Assembly (NCBI GenBank): GCA_024640585.1 | Contig: JAHEEQ010000118.1 | Location: 1-8,765, forward strand | Direction: 5' to 3' | DNA from: Micrococcales bacterium | GTDB taxonomy: Bacteria > Actinomycetota > Actinomycetes > S36-B12 > UBA5976 | DNA length: 8,765 nucleotides | Shown: in pieces, positions 7,114 through 8,765 of the stretch | Layout of the letters: every line of letters starts with the position of its first letter | Numbering within the stretch: position 1 is the stretch's first letter | Program-made: the position numbers and the translations under genes | The notes under the pieces: model-generated | Databases searched by the model: none | What the model was told of the DNA's origin: nothing | What the model saw: only the letters and a program-made list of their open reading frames with translations

Positions 7114-8765
7114 ATGTTTCGCAAAATTGCACACGCAACAGTGCATCATCCAAAAATTGTGCTCGTCGTTACATCTGCTATTTTCATCATTGCTGGCATA
7201 TTCGGAATGAGCATCATCCCTTCGCTTTCAGGTGGTGGGTACAGCGACCAATCCAGTGATAGCGCAAAAGTTTGGGACATCATTGCTGATGATTTTAAAG
7301 TTGAAGAACCGTACCTAACTCTTGTAATGGGAAAACCTGGAATCGAAGGTTTTGCTGATCAACCTAAAGCAATCCAGACTTATTCAAAAGTGCTCGGGAA
7401 AATTAAATCAGTCGATGGTGTTGATTCAGTAAATTCATATTGGACTGCACCACAATCTCAATTGAATTCGCAATTTAAAAGCAAAGACTCAAGTCTGGGT
7501 CTTGTCATGATCTACCTGAGTGGAGACTCGTTAGATAGCAAAAATGAATTATCAAGAAAAATTGACGATGTACTACCTACGCAATTAAATGGTGTAGATA
7601 TTTATCTTGGCGGCACTGGTGCAATTTTGAATGGTATCAATGGTCAGATTACAGAAGATATTAAATTTGCCGAAACTGTCAGCATCCCTTTGACAATGAT
7701 TTTGTTGCTCTTCATCTTTGGTACCGCGGTTGCAGCAGGTATGCCTCTGATAGTTGGCCTCACTTCTATATTGGGTGCAATCTTCGGCATTTGGGCAGTT
7801 GCTCAATTCACTGAAGTCAGTGTGTTTTCGTTGAACTTAATTACAGGTCTTGGACTCGGTTTAGGAATCGACTATTCGCTTCTAGTAGTAAATAGGTTCC
7901 GCGAAGAAAGAAAACTTGGACGCGACATCGAAACGGCTGTAAAGAACACGGTTCACACTGCAGGTCGCACTGTTATGTATTCAGGTTTCACTGTTGCAAT
8001 AACTTTGGGTTCACTCGTGTTATTTCCACAAGAGTTTCTCAAATCATTTGCTTATGCAGGTGTTTTAGTTTGTTTGTCGGCAATCGTGGGGGCACTTGTA
8101 TTGCTCCCTGCAGCTTTGCGAGTTCTTGGTGGGTCAATCGATAAATTTAGATTGCGCCGTGGACAGCTGGCTCCTTCAGATGAAGGAATTTGGTCGCGAG
8201 TTGCACGATTTGTAATGCGTCATCCGTGGATAACTGTCTCTGCAACACTTGCAATGCTGATCTCGATGATGTTGCCTTTGCAGACTGCTGTATTTAGTCA
8301 AATAGATGATCGAGTATTAGCCAAAGAGCATCCAGTTGCAATCGCTTCTAAAGTGTTACGTGACAACTTCACTTCAAAAGAATCCACCCCTATTGAAGTA
8401 ATGTTCAAATCAAATGTTTCAGATGCAGACGTAACGGAATTTGCAACAAATCTTTCAAAGCGCACTGATATAACTCGCGTTGAAACCCAAGCAGGGGTTT
8501 TTGCAGATGGAGTTTTCACTCCACTTGGACCAGAGTTTGGCTGGCCAAGTACCAAGATGGAAACAGAGAATTACACTCGCGTTCGAGCCATCAGCACCCT
8601 TGCATCTCGCACCTATGAGTCGATGGATCAAGTTGCCGAAATTCGAGCTCTAGATGCTAGAGCAATTGTCGGTGGTGGCGCTGCAGACTTCACTGACTCG
8701 CAAAATGGGATTGCAAATCAATTGCCTAAAGTGTTGCTCTGGATTGCAATTGCTACATTCATAAT
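7114..8765 (+). CDS. MMPL/RND family transporter (partial, C-terminus off right edge)
   Basis: The frame is open from the ATG at 7114 to the window edge, about 550 residues. It begins with a TM helix (about 15-33), followed by an extracytoplasmic domain to about 185. A cluster of TM helices comes next (about 187-345), containing GLGLGLGIDYSLLVVNRFREER. Asp253 and Tyr254 correspond to the proton-relay Asp-Tyr pair of MmpL3 (Asp256/Tyr257), and TAGRTVMYSGFTVAIT follows as in other MMPL proteins. Then come a linker, a seventh TM helix near 372-390 and the start of the second outer domain; the sequence ends as the next TM helix begins. Relatives export lipids, glycolipids or small molecules using the proton gradient. 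AGGG overlapping the preceding stop lies 5 bases before the ATG. With a 7-base gap to the GNAT gene, it is probably the third gene of the operator 2 transcription unit. The full protein is normally about 700 or more residues. Confidence 0.92.
   Translation, partial: MFRKIAHATVHHPKIVLVVTSAIFIIAGIFGMSIIPSLSGGGYSDQSSDSAKVWDIIADDFKVEEPYLTLVMGKPGIEGFADQPKAIQTYSKVLGKIKSVDGVDSVNSYWTAPQSQLNSQFKSKDSSLGLVMIYLSGDSLDSKNELSRKIDDVLPTQLNGVDIYLGGTGAILNGINGQITEDIKFAETVSIPLTMILLLFIFGTAVAAGMPLIVGLTSILGAIFGIWAVAQFTEVSVFSLNLITGLGLGLGIDYSLLVVNRFREERKLGRDIETAVKNTVHTAGRTVMYSGFTVAITLGSLVLFPQEFLKSFAYAGVLVCLSAIVGALVLLPAALRVLGGSIDKFRLRRGQLAPSDEGIWSRVARFVMRHPWITVSATLAMLISMMLPLQTAVFSQIDDRVLAKEHPVAIASKVLRDNFTSKESTPIEVMFKSNVSDADVTEFATNLSKRTDITRVETQAGVFADGVFTPLGPEFGWPSTKMETENYTRVRAISTLASRTYESMDQVAEIRALDARAIVGGGAADFTDSQNGIANQLPKVLLWIAIATFI

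Noticed and set aside
7585..8555. Minus-strand open frames at 7585-7806 and 8298-8555
   Set aside because: They are antisense to the MMPL gene, which is open through the whole region with clear TM clusters and the Asp-Tyr motif.

Overview
The window looks like chromosomal DNA from a low-to-moderate GC actinobacterium. Several families typical of Actinobacteria occur together: a DUF4307 protein next to greA, a small one-TM protein ending in a W-R-N-M-N-K-R-L-type motif, an actinobacterial SURF1-like protein, a DUF3817 protein and a DUF4031 protein. The A/T-leaning codons and tight packing (stop/start overlaps, gaps of 0-50 bp) fit a streamlined free-living lineage such as the freshwater Nanopelagicales (acI). 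That placement is inference; GC was not computed and no search was run. I see no rRNA, tRNA, CRISPR, IS element or prophage sequence, and no gene-free stretch longer than about 100 bp.

Layout. (1) 1-2164, minus strand: DUF4307 membrane protein -> greA -> MFS exporter, the last running off the left edge. (2) 2165-2259: short divergent intergenic region. (3) 2260-3441, plus strand: small one-TM protein -> SURF1-like cytochrome oxidase assembly protein -> DUF3817 membrane protein. (4) 3442-5352, minus strand: a CoA-disulfide/persulfide reductase fused to a rhodanese domain, followed by DUF4031. (5) 5353-5727: a divergently transcribed CsoR/CstR-type repressor flanked by two nearly identical G/C-tract operators. 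(6) 5728-8765, plus strand: LysE/RhtB exporter -> GNAT acetyltransferase -> MMPL/RND transporter, the last running off the right edge.

The most interesting part is 3442-8765. The repressor keeps the two family cysteines but has Gly where copper-sensing CsoR has its His ligand, and its divergent neighbour is a CoADR-rhodanese fusion. This points to a sulfane-sulfur (persulfide) sensor of the CstR kind rather than a copper sensor. One operator lies just upstream of the reductase start. The second, 19 of 20 bases identical in the same relative orientation and at nearly the same distance, lies just upstream of the LysE-GNAT-MMPL cluster. The sequence therefore suggests a local two-operator regulon that joins persulfide reduction to a three-gene export/acetylation module not normally linked to CstR control.

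A second observation is that mca (mycothiol S-conjugate amidase), which in Mycobacterium sits beside the DUF4307-greA pair, is absent here: only a 95-bp gap separates DUF4307 from the small protein that normally follows mca.
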